Below are positions 24,201-37,696 of a DNA stretch of 64,000 nt, piece by piece. Both the position numbers and the translations under genes were made by a program. Numbering within the stretch: the first letter of the stretch is position 1; the number at the start of each line of letters is the position of its first letter. The stretch is taken from positions 10,168,001 through 10,232,000 of the forward strand of contig NW_025408667.1 of NCBI RefSeq assembly GCF_020360975.1. Reading direction: 5' to 3'. The notes under the pieces were generated by a model that saw only the letters and a list, made by a program, of their open reading frames with translations, ran no database searches and was not told the origin of the DNA. The stretch is from Hirsutella rhossiliensis (lineage: Eukaryota; Ascomycota; Sordariomycetes; Hypocreales; Ophiocordycipitaceae).

Positions 24201-26150
24201 CTTCTTCCTCTTCTCTCCTCTATCTTTTTTATTTCTTTAGACCGCTACCTCTTATCTTCTCTTTTTATAACTACCTCTTCTTCCTTATTATATCTTATAA
24301 GACCGCTAAACTTAAAACTAAAGAGCTACTAGATATCGTTAACCTCTCTTTAACTACTCTTTTATAACCTTCCCTTATTACTACTACTCTTCTTACTTAG
24401 AATTATAGTACTAAGGTCTTTCCTCTTTATATAAAGTACTTTTAAGTAATAACTATCTAACTTATTTAATCTCGCTTAGCTCGTTCTAACTATCTTCTTT
24501 TATAGATCTATAGTTACTTCGAGACCTAGGTCTATAATAGAAATAATATTAGTTACTAAGGGTTTTTAATTTATATAGAAATTGCCTTTTAGTTATAGGT
24601 TTTATTAAAAGCTCCTAGTATTATTAAGATTAAAGCGCGCGGTCGCTCTCCTCTCTCTTACTTTCTCGAGAGTATACTAGGTTAGTATAATTAAATCGTC
24701 TTCTATACCCTTTATTATAAACGTCGGCTAGTAACCTATATCCCTATAGAAATCGCTTATCTATATAGATACTTCTTTTCTTAGCTTAGTTTAGGGCGGT
24801 AAGAATACTCTTAAGTAGTCCTAATTACTTTATATAGAACTTATAATCCTCGCTTTTATTAAAGGTATATTTAAACTTATTAAATAACTATAACTTCCGC
24901 TTATAAGCACGTTATATTTCCTTTTTATAAGTATATCTCTCTTTTAAGTACTACCGGCGGTTTTTACGTAAACTATATCTAGGATTCGATTAAGGCGCTT
25001 ATTTATAAATAGCGGTACTTCCTTAGATACTATAGGGCTACTTACGACCTTAATAGATTCGCTAACCGTATATATAGTTATAATTTCCGTACTAACCTTA
25101 AGATTAATAAATTTTATAATAAGTATATTAGTAATAAGACCGCCCCTTATCTTCTTTATAATATCCTTAATCCCTTTAGTCTTACTAAGGATTTAAAGGA
25201 AGGGACGGAAATTAACCTTATGCTTATTTTACCTAAAAAGAGATTATATAGGTTTAATAAGCTCTCTCTTAAGTAATAATTAAATAGTCTTTAAGTTTAC
25301 TTTATAATAGTCTATAGTAGGTTTACTAAGAGTAGGTAGCCTTATTTAGTCGCTATCTTTAGCGGTAAAAGTTTTTCTCTTAAGGTTATATACGTTTAAT
25401 TTAATAAGTTAAAAAGATATTAAAATTTATCTTATAAGCGCGTTTATTTTCGCTATAGCGGGTCTCCCCCTCTATAATAAAGAATAGACGTCCCTATCTA
25501 TAAAGTAAAAAATCCTATTCTTAAGTAAGGTAGGTAGTAAGAATATTTATTTTCTTACTTTATTATTTAATTATATCTCTATTTATCTTCTTTAAGGTAG
25601 TAAAGGGTAAGTTATTATTAAGGAAGGGTAGGAAATATTATCTTTATCTACTTAAGGAGCTTTAAGTAGAAAATTTAAAATAGTAAGGTAGTAAGTAGGG
25701 CGCTTATAAATATCTTAGCTACTATAGTCGTCCTTTAATTAAATAGTTAGACGGTGCCTTAGTTATTAGTTAGGTTCTAGCGTACTTCTTATAATAGTTA
25801 TAGATTTTTATCTTTACTACCTTTTCCTCCCTAGCTCCTTTTTACCTCTTCTTTTTCTTATTAGATTAGCGTCTTTAAGGCTCCTATATAAAGATCCTTT
25901 TTTACTTTACTAAGTTATAGTAGCTAAACCTCGATCGTATACCTTAGGCCTTTCTTAGGTATCTATAGTTACTCTTCTTCCTCTTCCTAGCTTTAATCCT
26001 TTTAAGGTTTATTAAGGAGTCGTTATAACTATAGTACTATTTAATCTAAGGCTTCTCTACTTAGTAAGAGTAGTAAATTATCTACTTTATCCGTTATTTC
26101 TTCCTTCCTCTTCTTATCGAGAGTAATCTTATCCTAGAGTAACTAATTAT
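21264..26150 (-). pseudogene. G3 extra 3' region, possible additional ORFs
   Basis: About 4.9 kb lie between the end of integrase (about 26150) and the 3' LTR, far more than a normal Gypsy element needs. On the minus strand three stretches read as proteins broken almost only at Gln/Trp-type stops: a Lys/Arg-rich one at about 25150-24150 (ending in a run like KKIEERRGRGIKRVKKRRKR), one at about 23830-22850 (LPTYYGEVKVKGSEGRFY near its start) and one at about 22450-21370. I recognise no family. The opposite strand is also fairly open in places, so coding strand is an inference from context. Confidence 0.4.
23966..24018 (+). repeat. TA microsatellite followed by a purine run
   Basis: Eleven TA units (23966-23987) run into a 31-base stretch made only of A and G with GGAAGAA units. 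A purine run of this length resembles a polypurine tract, which could mean a further nested boundary, but no LTR was found beside it. Confidence 0.8.
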
Positions 26151-29100
26151 CCTTAGTAGAGCACTATTAACCTTCCTTATCCTTTTTAAACTTCTTTAAA
26201 TACTCTCCTAGGATTATCTTATTAAGTATAATTCTATCTAAAGTCTTAATCCTATACGCCTTAAACTACTTTAAGCGCGATACTACTTAAAAAGGACCGT
26301 TCTACTTTATTTAATACTTAGCTTACCTCCTTAGATTATTTAATTATCTTACGTTAAATAGTAAGAGAAGGTCTCTAGGTTATAGGCTTTCTTTCCTTAT
26401 TATATACTTATTAGCTTTATCTATCCTTTCTATTAATCGATTTTAATATCTTATTACTCTTTTCTTAGCTTCTTTTATATCTTTTTCTTTCTTTTTTAAA
26501 ACTTATACTTATACTTTAAATAATTCTTCTCTTATCTTTACTTCGTCTTACTTAATTAGTCGCTAAGTTAAGTATTCTATCTTAAGAGGTAGTACTAGTT
26601 CCTATTTATATAGTAGGTAGAAAGCTAATATTTTATAAGACTCTTTAACTATTATTTAGTCTATAAGGATTACTTAGTTAAGGTATTTAATCTACTTACC
26701 CTTTTTCTTTACTATTTTTATAAGTACTATTATTAACCTTTAGTGCCCTTATTTTACTACCGCGTTTGCCTTTAAATTATATACTAAAGTTTAGATAACT
26801 TTAACGTTTATATCCTCTAAGATATACTTAAAGTCTTTTTTTATTTCGGGCCTTCTATCGATTATAACGTATAGTATTACGCTATACCTATAAATAATAG
26901 AGAGTATAAATTTAGTTATAGCTCCCGCGGTAATTTCCTTAACTAAGGTTACTTTTACTTATTTAGTAAGGTCGTCTTATACTTCTATAAGGTATAAATA
27001 CTTATAATTAGATAGTATATACTAGCTATCGAAGTAAATCTTACTTATAAGGTAGCTAGGCGCGGTCGCGGTTATAACTTCCTAGGGTCTCTTAGTTATA
27101 AAGTATTAGTATTCTTTATAGGAAGAGATTACGCTATAAATATCGTTTTAAAGGCTAGCCTACTAATACCTATTCTTTATAAATATATATATAACTTATC
27201 GTCCTTTATATCCTATTTACGTATAGTACTTTATAATAATCTTTTTCCGTTCTTTTAAGTCGTCTATAACTAGTATAGGTCCCCTTTCTTCCTTCTTAGG
27301 GAGTCGCTAAAGCTTTTAATCTTTAACGTAGAAATTTAAACTCTTTAGACGTAGCTTCCTATAGTCTTATTTAAAAAGGCCCTCCGGCCGTTTTAACGTT
27401 TAAAGGAAGTCCGTAATTATCCTCGATTCCTTTAAGTAGTCCCCTTATAGCTTAGTCCTTTATACTACGTTTAAGTAGAAGTCTATAAATTCTTTAATAT
27501 CGCCTTTTATTTCCCTATCTAATACGTTAGAAGGTCCTTTAGGCTTTCTTAAGAGTCCGTCGGCTACGCTATTCTTCTTACCTTTAACGTATTATATAAT
27601 AAAGTTAAAGAGGAAAATATAGCTTATCTAGTAAGTTACTATAGCTTTAAGGACGTCTTTAAAGGCACCTTTTAGTTAATCTACTAAGACCTATATATTA
27701 GTTTCTAGGATAAAATATACGCTATATAGGTATATTCTTAGTCTCCTAAGCGTACTTAATATAGCCCTATACTCTCTCTTTATCGTATTATATTTAGTTT
27801 CTACTAGTAACTATATTTTACTTTCGAACCTTATAGGGCGCCTCTTTCTATTAACGATTTATATTAAGACTGCCCCTTAGCTAAGTAGACTAGTATTATA
27901 TATTAGAATAATATCTCTTCTTCCTAGGCTAACGTTAAGGGATACTAGAAAGACTAGATTAGTAATAGCTTCCTTAAGGGCAGCTATCGCTTTTACTTAT
28001 TTATCTCCTTATTCCTAATAGACTTCTTTCTTTAGTAGGTCTATAAGGGGTTTTACTAAGATAGCGAACTATTTAATTTAGATTTAATAGTATCTTATAA
28101 TACTAAGGAAAGCTTTAATATACGTTATATTAAAGTATCTTATCTATTCCTTAATTTTAATAACTTTAGCTTTTATAGGGCACCTTCTATTTATTCTATA
28201 AATATAACTAATAACTTTAGTTACTTATTAGTAGAATTTCGATTTAGCCCTTATAATTATATAACTAGAGAGTTCGATATTAACTAGGACTTTATTAAGG
28301 TTAATAAGGTATTCGAAGATAAATCTCCTTACTCCTAGCGCTACCTCTTTATTATTATACGTTATATCGGGCCCCTTAATACCTATATTATTAAGGAAAT
28401 TCCTATAGATATTCGGTATAAGGTCTTATAGGATTCTTTATATTATCCTTATAAATTAGCCGACTAAGTTTATAGCCCCTTAAGGGAGTATATATATATA
28501 TAAGAGGCTAATAAGTATCGCGAATATCGTTAAGTTATAGCTTTTAATATTAAGAGGGATCTAATTATAGCCTAAAAAAAGGTCTAGGAGGAAAAGGATC
28601 TTATATATCGAGAAGTAGTCGCTAAACTTATTTATATTTAGCAGTAGGTTTATATATCTTATTATAACGGTATTTATACGCCTAGCGGAATTAATTAAGT
28701 ATAGTCCTTTATCTTTTTTTACTACTAGGAAAAAAGGGTTCCTATAAGGCCTATGCCCTTCTTTAAGGACTCCTATTTCTAGTTTAATTTTAAGGATATC
28801 GATAACTTTCTACTCTATTACTTTTAGGATCGGAATTAAGGCTACTTACTATGCCTTATATTCTATTATCCTAATAACCTATAAGGGGGCTATAGCTAGG
28901 TCGACTTTACCTCTTTCTATAAAGTCTTAGGATAACGCTACTTCCCTATTAAATAGAATACTATTAAAGATCTAGATTTCTACCTTTATAAGAAAGCTCT
29001 TAAATTATTCGTAAATTACTTTAAGTCTTTCTTATATTAGCTGCTTTCCTTTCTATATACTTAAGAAATTTCCTATTAAGTATTCTAGGTAGGGTCTAAG

Positions 29101-29700
29101 CTATATCTTATCTTTAATAGTATTCTATTTAGTCTTCTTTTAGTTAGGGTCCCCTTCTAGCGTTAAGCCGTTTAATAAAGCATTATTAATAAGGTTAGTC
29201 TTATTTACTTTTCTTTTAAAGAGAGTATTAACTCTTAGATTATATAATCTAATAGGTCGTTTCCTCCTTATCTTAACTTTAACCTTCTAGATCTTTCTAA
29301 ACTTCTTTCTAGCTCTAATAATATTTTTCTTAAATTCTCCTATAGCCTTTATAACTATAACTTTAATAATCTCTTTTACTATCTTAAATCTAATAGCTAG
29401 AATCGCCTTATCTCCTTCGTCTATAATTAATTACTATTATACTAGTACTATTAAGGGCTCGGTTATACTAGCGTAGGCTAGGTTAGGGACTTAGTTAGCG
29501 CCCCCTTTATAACTAAGGATCTTACCTCTTAGTAAGAGAATCTCGGCTATTAGGGTATCTATAAGGGGTTCTCTCTATAATTATTAAGTAGCTCCTAGGT
29601 TATCTTCTTCGACTTCTATTACTAAAGCTTAAATTTTTTTTCTTAGGAGCTAGGTAGCTATTTCCTATATAGTCTCCTCGAGCTTTAGTCTTTTATATAT
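26150..29700 (-). pseudogene. G3 pol: reverse transcriptase, RNase H, integrase
   Basis: Read from right to left. RT is at about 28840-28180, with LEIGVLKEG and YRNPFFLVVKK near 28790-28700, LPQGAINLVGQF-type motif near 28490, and the active box at 28398-28387 as FLNN followed by IGIKGP. The family normally has FLDDIGVKGP, a form typical of one fungal Gypsy lineage. Integrase is at about 27010-26640, with IEV.DDLTK, AGAITKF, RPEIKKDF and NLKANAVVK.GH blocks, then FYLLYK.ELVLPL near 26620-26570. A capsid-to-chromatin adaptor domain was not recognised after it. Stops replace Gln/Trp. Confidence 0.85.
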
Positions 29701-32393
29701 ATCTTTATTAACTATTAAGGTTATAGTCTAAAAGGATTTTACTATATTAACCTCGTTTAAAAGCTCCTATTTAATAGCTCCTACCGCTAGCGTAACTACC
29801 TAGATAGTACTAATCTAATATTTAACCTATATATCGCCGTTCCTTAGGGAATAATTAAATAATATACGCGCGGCTCTAATAAATAGTATGCCTAGGATAA
29901 AGGGGACTAAGACTCTATCTAGCGTAATATAAAGATAGATTAGTATCTAGGCTATACCTAGATAGAGATTAGTCTCTACCTCCCTAACTATATTTATAAG
30001 GGACCTAGTATACGCTATTATTAACGCTCTTATTAGTAGGATTTTAAGCCCGTATATATTTATATATCTTTTAGTAATAAGGTTTCCTTTAAACTTAGTA
30101 TTAATTAAGGCGCTTAGAACTTTAGCTTTCTAGCTACTAAGCTATACTTAAATATAGGGTAGGTCTTATATATACTTAAGCGAGCGGAAAGGTATAAGGA
30201 CCGTATTTATATATATTATAGGAATTACTATAAAGTCCTTTAGAGTTATCTCTTAGTATCTTATCGAGAGTACTACTTTCTATATAATAAATTTATCTTT
30301 CTTTAGTCTTATTACCTCTAAAGTTTATTAATTAAATAGTCCTTAGGCTAGTTATATTACGCTAATCGTATTAGTTATAAACCTAACTTCCTTTAGTACT
30401 TATTAGACTTTAAGGTACTTATAATCCGATTCTTTATAAGTAAGGTAAGTAAGCTTAATTAGTTCGACTTAGTATTCTTCGTCTTATTCTTTAACTTATA
30501 CTAAAGCTACCGCGAGTTTTCCTTATAGATATTTAAGGAGGAGTAAACTACTCTCTATATTATCTTCGGCTACTTTTATAACTATTATTATAGCTCTATA
30601 AGGTCTTATATTACTCTCTACTTTCTCTAGGGTCTAGAATTTAGTATTTTCTATACCTTAGGCTATATCTATATATCTTATACTAAGTCTCTCGCTTAGT
30701 TAGGGAATAAAGTCGATTAAGTAATTTAAAGGGATCGGGATTCTTTTATATATAATTTCTCTAACGATTTTATTTATAAGTCTATCGAACTTCTTATTTA
30801 GATCTACTTTATATCTATAGTATATAAGGATAATCTTTAGGCTAGTTTCTACTATTCTTATTATCTCGATTTCCTCTATATCCTCTTTAACTCTTTATCT
30901 TTTCCCCTTATAAGTATTAATCCCTATTATAGTTATATAGATTATCTAATTATATATATCGCTTTATTATATATTATCTATAATTATAATAACCGATATC
31001 CTTCTTACTTTTTTTCTTATATCGCTTACTTTTAGATTCCTTAGCTTCTACTTATATAGGCTTCTATATCTTTAAAACTAGTCTAGGAAACCGGATTCTC
31101 TTTTATTAGTAGCCTAATTTAAGTAAGATAGTATAACTATAGCTTTAACCTATTTTATAAGTAGTAATATAAAGGAGTCTAGCTATATATCTACCTAGTA
31201 TACGATAAGCCTTTAAATATATATACCTATTTAAGAAAACCTATTAGTAAGTACTAAGGGAATTACGCTTTTATTATCTTTTCTTTTAAGGTAAAGAGTC
31301 TTATTTACTACTTTATATATTATAAATCCGATCTTATAGTCCTAAGAGTATACCTTATACTTATCGGGGTAGTATCTTTCTTTACTATAATAAAAGTATC
31401 TCCTAGGCTAGTTAAAAGTATTAACCTAAAACTATATATATTAATTAGATAGGTAGTAAAATCCGATAGTATTTACGCTACCTCCTTATTTATAACTTAA
31501 AGAGTAGCCTCTACTACTAACGCGTCTTTATTCCCTATTAAGCTAGTTAAATATCTACTCTTACTAGTAAGTAAGGTTAATCTTTATATCTTTAAAGGCT
31601 TTTATTAGGTCTAAGATCTCCTTTATAGGCTATCTAGGTTTCTTATTTATTTTCTTTAACTCTTTAGGAAGTTTTTCTTTGCCCTTATTAGATTTAGCTT
31701 CCTTTATTACTTTATTAATTTCCCTAAAGAGCTAGTCTTTCTTTAGGTTCTTAAGCTTTTAATTATAGACTTTAGATACTATATCTCGTCGCTTAACGTC
31801 TTAGCGAGGTGCTAAGTAGTTATTAATTATATAAATAAGGCTTTTATATAGGAGTTTTAAGATAACTTCGGATATCTTCCTATTTCTCTCTATAACGTTA
31901 ATAATAAGCTCCTTCGGTATTATATAGTAGATAAAGTATAACTAGACTATAGATTCTTCCTAGCCGTTAGGTTATACCTTACGCTATAGGTATAAGTAGA
32001 GACTAAGCTATTTTATAACTTCTATAATAGTCTTAGGCTTTTTAGTATTATAATAGTCTAAGCGGTCGTTAGTAGTTTCTAGTTATTTAATATTATATAT
32101 ATAGTAGTATTAAAGGAGTCTCTTCTTCGCTTCTTCCTAAGTAAGTCCGTCTATAAGAATTTTAATAGTAGGGGCTTATATAGAGGAGATATAGACTTTA
32201 AGCTAGTTTATTTTATCCTTATTATAAATATAGTTAACGCGTATCTCCTATTTAAACTTCTTAAAGAATTTAGTTACGTTTTTACTATTAAATTTACTAA
32301 TAAGTAGGAGTTATAGTTAGCGGAGTCTTCCTATAAGGTTATCTTAGCTTTTAGTAAGTATATCTCTAAGTTTATTAGTAATCTTATTAATAT
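29700..32393 (-). pseudogene. G3 gag region (first part after CopC)
   Basis: Between RT and CopC the minus strand reads as a hydrophilic, Lys/Glu-rich frame with many Gln/Trp-type stops, as expected of Gag and protease. A possible zinc-knuckle spacing near 31130 (Tyr at the ligand positions) is only suggestive, and I cannot place the protease. CopC splits it from the last 0.7 kb at 38398-39084. Confidence 0.45.
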
Positions 32394-33090
32394 TATAAGA
32401 ATATACCCTTATATTCCTATTTTACTGTTATAAAGAAATAATAGGTATAGGGAGACTTTATAGAATAAGCTAGTAAAAAGAGGCTCTATAATATAGTCTA
32501 AGGGAATAACCCTTAAAAGACAAAGACCTCTACTAGATAACTATACCTTCCTCTAGGAAAAGCGGGTTAGGATAAGCCTATCCTTACAAACAAAAATATG
32601 CATTTTATGCATAAGTTAATTATAAGCAGAACGAATACCCTATTGCCTATTTTGGCCTAGCGGTTCCGAAGATATCCGCGATACGAGAATAGGTAGGGCA
32701 TAGAACATTCTAGTTAAATCCACTACTTATGCTAGAACCCATAGTCTTACGTTAACCATCACGCCACAATCAGACCACCTACTAAGTTAAGAAGATATAC
32801 TATAGATAGAGCTTTTTAAGCACTATAGGATATGCTAGAAAGCTAACTAATTGGTCTACTAGTAGGCGAGCAATGGTCTATAAAAGACGAAGGATTTCCC
32901 TAGGAGTAGTAGATAGAATAAGTAAGTTTGCAAGCATCTTTTGCAACGCTATTCTTTTAATATATTATTCAGCCCCTTATATGCTCGTTATAAATTCCAG
33001 ACGAAATCCTACCCTATACTCCTTCGACCGATCTTTCCGCTTACGTCATCGATTACCCGATTCTGCGCTTATTGCTTATACCTTCTTATA
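32394..33090 (+). repeat. CopC 5' LTR
   Basis: 697 bases, TATAAGAATATACC to ACCTTCTTATA. It still holds CpA/TpG-rich patches (for example around 32720-32780). GGTTATAAGCCCGGC follows directly and is the likely primer-binding site. The open frames at 32873-33091 and 32941-33186 lie in or across the LTR, repeat in the 3' LTR, and are not genes. Confidence 0.95.
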
Positions 33091-33199
33091 GGTTATAAGC
33101 CCGGCTTCTCTATAAGTCGGGTAATAACTTCGAAAAATCTTCGAAATTCTAATACTAACTATACGACCTCGAATTATCTAAAATAGGCTCTAGGGATAA

Positions 33200-34010
33200 G
33201 TTCGAATTTGCTAAACTTAAGGGTAGTTCTAACTATACCTTCTAGGCTATTTAAATATAGGCTCTTTTAGTTAAAGAGAAGCTTTCTACTACTATATAGC
33301 AAGAAAATTACTCGAAAATAAAAGAAGCACTTGCTTTGATTTTTCTTCGTATTAAAGATGGTCCTTTAACCTAAATAAAGCATATAATAAATGCTAAAGA
33401 GGCGTAGGATAGGTTAAAAAACCTATATAACCCTATTTCCTTTACCTCGAATTACCTACTTATAAAGGAGCTTTTTAATACTTCGGTAGGGGATTTAATC
33501 CTAGAAGGCTACCTAAATAAGGTAAAAGAGGTATTCGAAGAGCTAAAAGCACGGAATATTATAATTCCGGAAGTAGTTATTATAGCTTGGATTTTAAATA
33601 GCCTTTCGGGCTCGTTTTCTAGCTATATAACTAATATAACGCTGTTCGAAATAACTTAGAAGCTTTTAATCTAGAGTCTCTCTCTAGTAGTCTTATAGAC
33701 GAATTTAAGAGGACTAAGTCTCTAGAAAATCCTCCTAAGCAGGCTTTCTTTACTAAGAAGCCCTAGAAAAAGATAAAAATTATATTACAATGCACTTACT
33801 ATAAGAGGAAAGGGCATCTAGTTAAAGATTGCTACTATCTTTACCTAGAAAAGGCCCCTAAAGGCTTTTCTAAAAATTTAAAAAATTAAAAGAAAGGAAT
33901 ACCTTCTAAGAGGCCTAGAAAACCTTCTATAGAAGGAAATCCTATCGAATTAGACTCTTACGTCGATAAGAAGACGAAAAACCTCTTCTCTATATATCGG
34001 AAGCAGAAAA
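33200..34010 (+). pseudogene. CopC gag with zinc knuckle
   Basis: A Copia Gag frame with few stops: LLIKELFNTSVGDLILEGY at about 33460-33515 and VKEVFEELKARNIIIPEVV at about 33520-33580, the helical UBN2-like capsid region. The zinc knuckle is at 33791-33832: C-X2-Y-X4-H-X4-C, so three of four ligands survive and only the second Cys is Tyr. One shift near 33640 moves the frame. Gag packages the RNA. Confidence 0.8.
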
Positions 34011-34019
34011 ATGAAATCG

Positions 34020-34860
34020 ATAATTAAACGGACGAAGAACCGGAAATCGATTTTTCTATTCCTCCTCCTACCCCGGAGGCTATAAAAGCTCCGAAGAAGC
34101 AGAGGTATATATCTCTTCGAATATCCTTAAAAAAGCCGTATTTAATAATAGGCAAATAGGACCTTTAAATTCCTCTCGAATTAAAGACCTTATATATAAG
34201 GTAAAAGAGAAGGAAATCCCTTATAAAACCTTAGAGAATGGAAATTTCTATAATTTTATATACGATACCGGTGCTACTAGGTATATAGTATCGGAAAAGA
34301 AATTCCTTATTAATTTTCGAACTATCTCTACTAAGGTTAATTAGGGAAAGGCATCCTATATAATTGTTAAAGGCTGCGGAGATCTTCTTTTTAGATTTCC
34401 GAAAAATAAAAGGCTATTTATCTTAAGAAACTGCCTTTTTATACCCGAATTAGGGGTAAATATTATAAGCTAATCGTATTTTAAAAATACTTATGCCTTT
34501 ATTAATAGCAAGGAAATTTTCCTGCTAGATAACTAGGCTAATATTATATCTAAAGGAAAACAGCAAGATAACCTTTATATCTTCTCTTTAAAAATTCCTT
34601 TCTTAAAGAAGAAGACATTCCTATATAATATTAATAATATAAGGAATAATATAAAGGACCTTAACTTTTATTTATAGCATTTAAGGCTAGGATATATAAG
34701 TCTTAAAGCCTTACTAGAAACCTTTAAAAGATATAATAAAGAAATAACTATCCCTAAGAAGGATATTATAAAAATTAAAGAATACGAGGCTTATATTAAA
34801 GTAAAGGCAACTAATAAGAGGAATAAATCCTATCTAATAAGGTATATAATTACCTTAATA
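34020..34860 (+). pseudogene. CopC protease and pre-integrase domain
   Basis: At 34260-34300 the aspartic protease active site reads YDTGATRYIVSEKKF, intact as D-T-G-A. At about 34670-34730 comes the pre-integrase motif, HLRLGYISLKALLETFKRY, where families have W-H-x-R-L-G-H. Only scattered TAG/TAA interrupt it. Confidence 0.82.
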
Positions 34861-35560
34861 GAGTTACTATTAATATTTAGGGACCTATAAAGACCCTACT
34901 TATAATAAATACACCTCCTTTATATCCTTTTTAGATATAGGGATAAGATATTTAGAAATATCTTTAATAAAATCTAAGGTAAGAAGCCCTAGATAAATTC
35001 TTAGAATATAAAGCCTTGGTTGAAAATAACCGGGATAATATTACTATAAAGGAAGTCTTTTCGGATAACGCAAAAGAATTCCTATATAAAATAAAACCCT
35101 ACTGCTTAAGAAAGGGAATAAAATATCATACTAGCCCTCCTAGGACTCCCGAATTAAACGGAGCAATAGAGAGGATTAATAGGACTATTTTAAATAAAGT
35201 CCGAGCTATTTTATTTACGGCAAAACTGCCTAAATATCTATAGGGAGAAGCTATTCTAACAGCAGCCTATTTATATAATAGGACCCCTTACTTACGAATA
35301 GGCTTCTAAACTCCTATAGAGAAGAAGGAAAATAAATCTCTAGCCTTAAAAGACTTAGAGAAAATTAAGACCTTCGGAAGTACTATTTATTATAAAAATA
35401 AAGACCCCTTAGATAAGCTAGAGATAAGAGCTTATAAGGGTATTATTATAGGCTATACTAAAAATGCTTATAAAATATATAACTTTTCGAAAAGAAAGGT
35501 AATAATTTCTAGAGATATTATTATCCTAGAAAATAAATTTATAGAAAATTAAAAGGAAGA
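34861..35560 (+). pseudogene. CopC integrase
   Basis: 35016-35243 is open without a stop and covers the core: SDNAKEF (second acidic residue), then SPPRTPELNGAIERINRTIL with the catalytic Glu, then a VRAILFTAKLP helix. TAG at 35241-35243 replaces the Trp that ends this helix in the family. After it come AAYLYNRTPY, GSTIYYKNK and VIISRDIII blocks to about 35520. The first Asp of the triad lies in the damaged part before 35016. Confidence 0.88.
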
Positions 35561-37380
35561 AGACCTTAAGGACTTCGACTTTAATACCTTACCTTCTATA
35601 AATAAGGTCCCGGATAATTATTTATAAAGGGAACCTATATATAAAGAAGGCAATAACTCTTCTTTAGAAGAAGAGGAAGATAACCCTCCTATAGAGAAGG
35701 AAGATAACCCTTTTATAAAAAAGGGAAATAATCCTCTTTTAGAAAAGGGATTAAATAAGGATCTAAAAATCCGTATTAATATACTTAAGAAGCTAAACGG
35801 ATTTTATAAAGACTATATCGCATACCCTAAAATAAACACTATATTAAATAGTAAAAGTAAAGAGATTATTCTATCTTTACTAGAAAACAAGGATCCTATA
35901 GAGCCTAAAACATTTAAACAGGCTATAAATAGCTTAGAAGCTATAGAATAGAAAAGAGCTATGTTTCTAGAAATAGAAGAGCTCTTAAACCAAAATACCT
36001 AGGAATTAAAGCCTCTTCCTAGCGATAGGAGGCCCTAGGCGGCCGTTAGGTCTATAAAATAAAGCGATAATAATAATAATATTATTAAATATAAAGCCCG
36101 CTACGTATAAGGATTTAATTAGGTCTACGGCCTAGATTATTTAGAAACCTTTTCTACGATAGTAAGACCTGAATCTATTAGAATGCTACTTAGAATAGCT
36201 ATTTTTAATAATTATACTTTACTATAATACGATATAAAAAATGCCTTCGTATATGCCGAAATAGATATAGATATTTATATAAAAATCCCTATAGGCTACG
36301 AAGAGCTAATACTTAAAGACTGGTTTAATAAAAACCAGCATAAGTATAATATTAGCTATTTATAGTTTCTAGAGCTATATAAAAAGAAAAGGCTAGTAGC
36401 AAAATTAAAGAAAGCATTATACGGCCTTAAACAAAGCCTAAAGTTTAGTATAACTATCTTAGCTCTATATTAGCTAAGATAGGATTTTCGGCCCTTCTTA
36501 TAAATAAAGGGTATTTATAAATACGCAATATAAAATTGCGATAGCAATCTACGAGATGACCTCCTAATAATAGGGCTAATAGAGGTATAATAAATAGTCT
36601 GCTTAAAAAGTAGTAGATTATATAAAGGTTTAGCCTCTAGGCGAACTAAAAGACTTCTTAGGAATATATATAATTATAAACTAGAGTAGAAAGGAGATAT
36701 TTATATCCTAGGAAAAATATACTTATAAAAATACGAGAATATAATAAAGAAGACTTAGGACTTTTAATACGCCTACTATAGTAGGAGTAAAGCTTAAAAG
36801 GCTACTATAACGCCTTCGCAAAAGAAATCCTTATTTACTAAAGGAAATAGGGCTCTATTATACTTAGCTATAATAAGCAGGCTAGACATTTTATATGCTG
36901 TTATTTCCTGCGCTAGATTTGCTTCTAAACTAGATAATACGTATTTTAAAGCGTTAAATACTATCTAGAAATATTTAAATAAATATCCTAACCTAGGATA
37001 ATTTATTATTGCAATATCCCTTATACTTATAATTTTATAAAAGGTTATTCTAACGCTAGCTAGGCGTCTAACCTTATAGACAGAAAATCCGTTTCCGGAT
37101 ACTATTTCTATATTTATAAAAATATTATAAGTTAGGCCTGCTAGAAGCAAAATCTATAGCCCTATTAACCTACGAAGCTGAATTTATTGCCCTTAGGGAG
37201 GCTAATAAAGAAGCTTTATATCTAAATCGGCTATTTTATACGATAAATAATAGCTTGTCTATTAGAATTCCTAATACTATACCTCCTATCTTAACGGATA
37301 ACGAGGCAGCTATTAAATTAGCTGAAAATCCGGAATTTTATAAAAGACAAAGTATATAGAGCTTTCTTAGCTTTTCCTCT
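35561..37380 (+). pseudogene. CopC reverse transcriptase and RNase H
   Basis: An acidic linker with four NNPxxEK-type repeats (about 35640-35750) leads into RT: YKARYV at about 36090, IKNAFVYAEID near 36234-36268, KALYGLKQS near 36414-36445. The YVDD box is at 36550-36560 with one base missing (TAC G-A GAT GAC); restoring the reading would give Y-V-D-D. RNase H has TYEAEFIALREANKEALYL near 37160-37220 and TDNEAAIKL near 37295-37325. The 3' tail to 37696 is AT-rich, with tandem-like TTTTTCCT and AAGGTTT blocks. Confidence 0.85.
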
Positions 37381-37696
37381 ATATATAACTAATAGGTTTT
37401 TCCTTTAAAAAGGTTTCTTATTAATAAAAAACAACTTATAAAAATAGGGTTTTTCCTTATTAAAAGGTTTCCTATAATAATAACTCTATAAGGCTTTTTC
37501 CTTATAAAGGTTTGCCTAAAAAGAGGAGAAATAATTATAACTATAACTAGGATTTTTCCTACTAAGGTTTTTCCTAGAAAGGGTTTTAAAATTTTCCTTT
37601 ATTCCTATTATACACCTTATTCTTAATAAGGATAATTCTACTATAAAAGAAATAACTAGTAAAGAGCACTATTTACCTAGTACTCTTTAAGGAGGC

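Noticed and set aside
32873..33186. Two overlapping plus-strand open frames, repeated at 38175-38440
   Set aside because: They are inside or run out of the CopC LTRs; the repeat copy only reflects LTR identity.
36965..37150. Minus-strand 61-codon open frame
   Set aside because: Opposite strand of the CopC region between reverse transcriptase and RNase H; the plus strand carries the conserved motifs.
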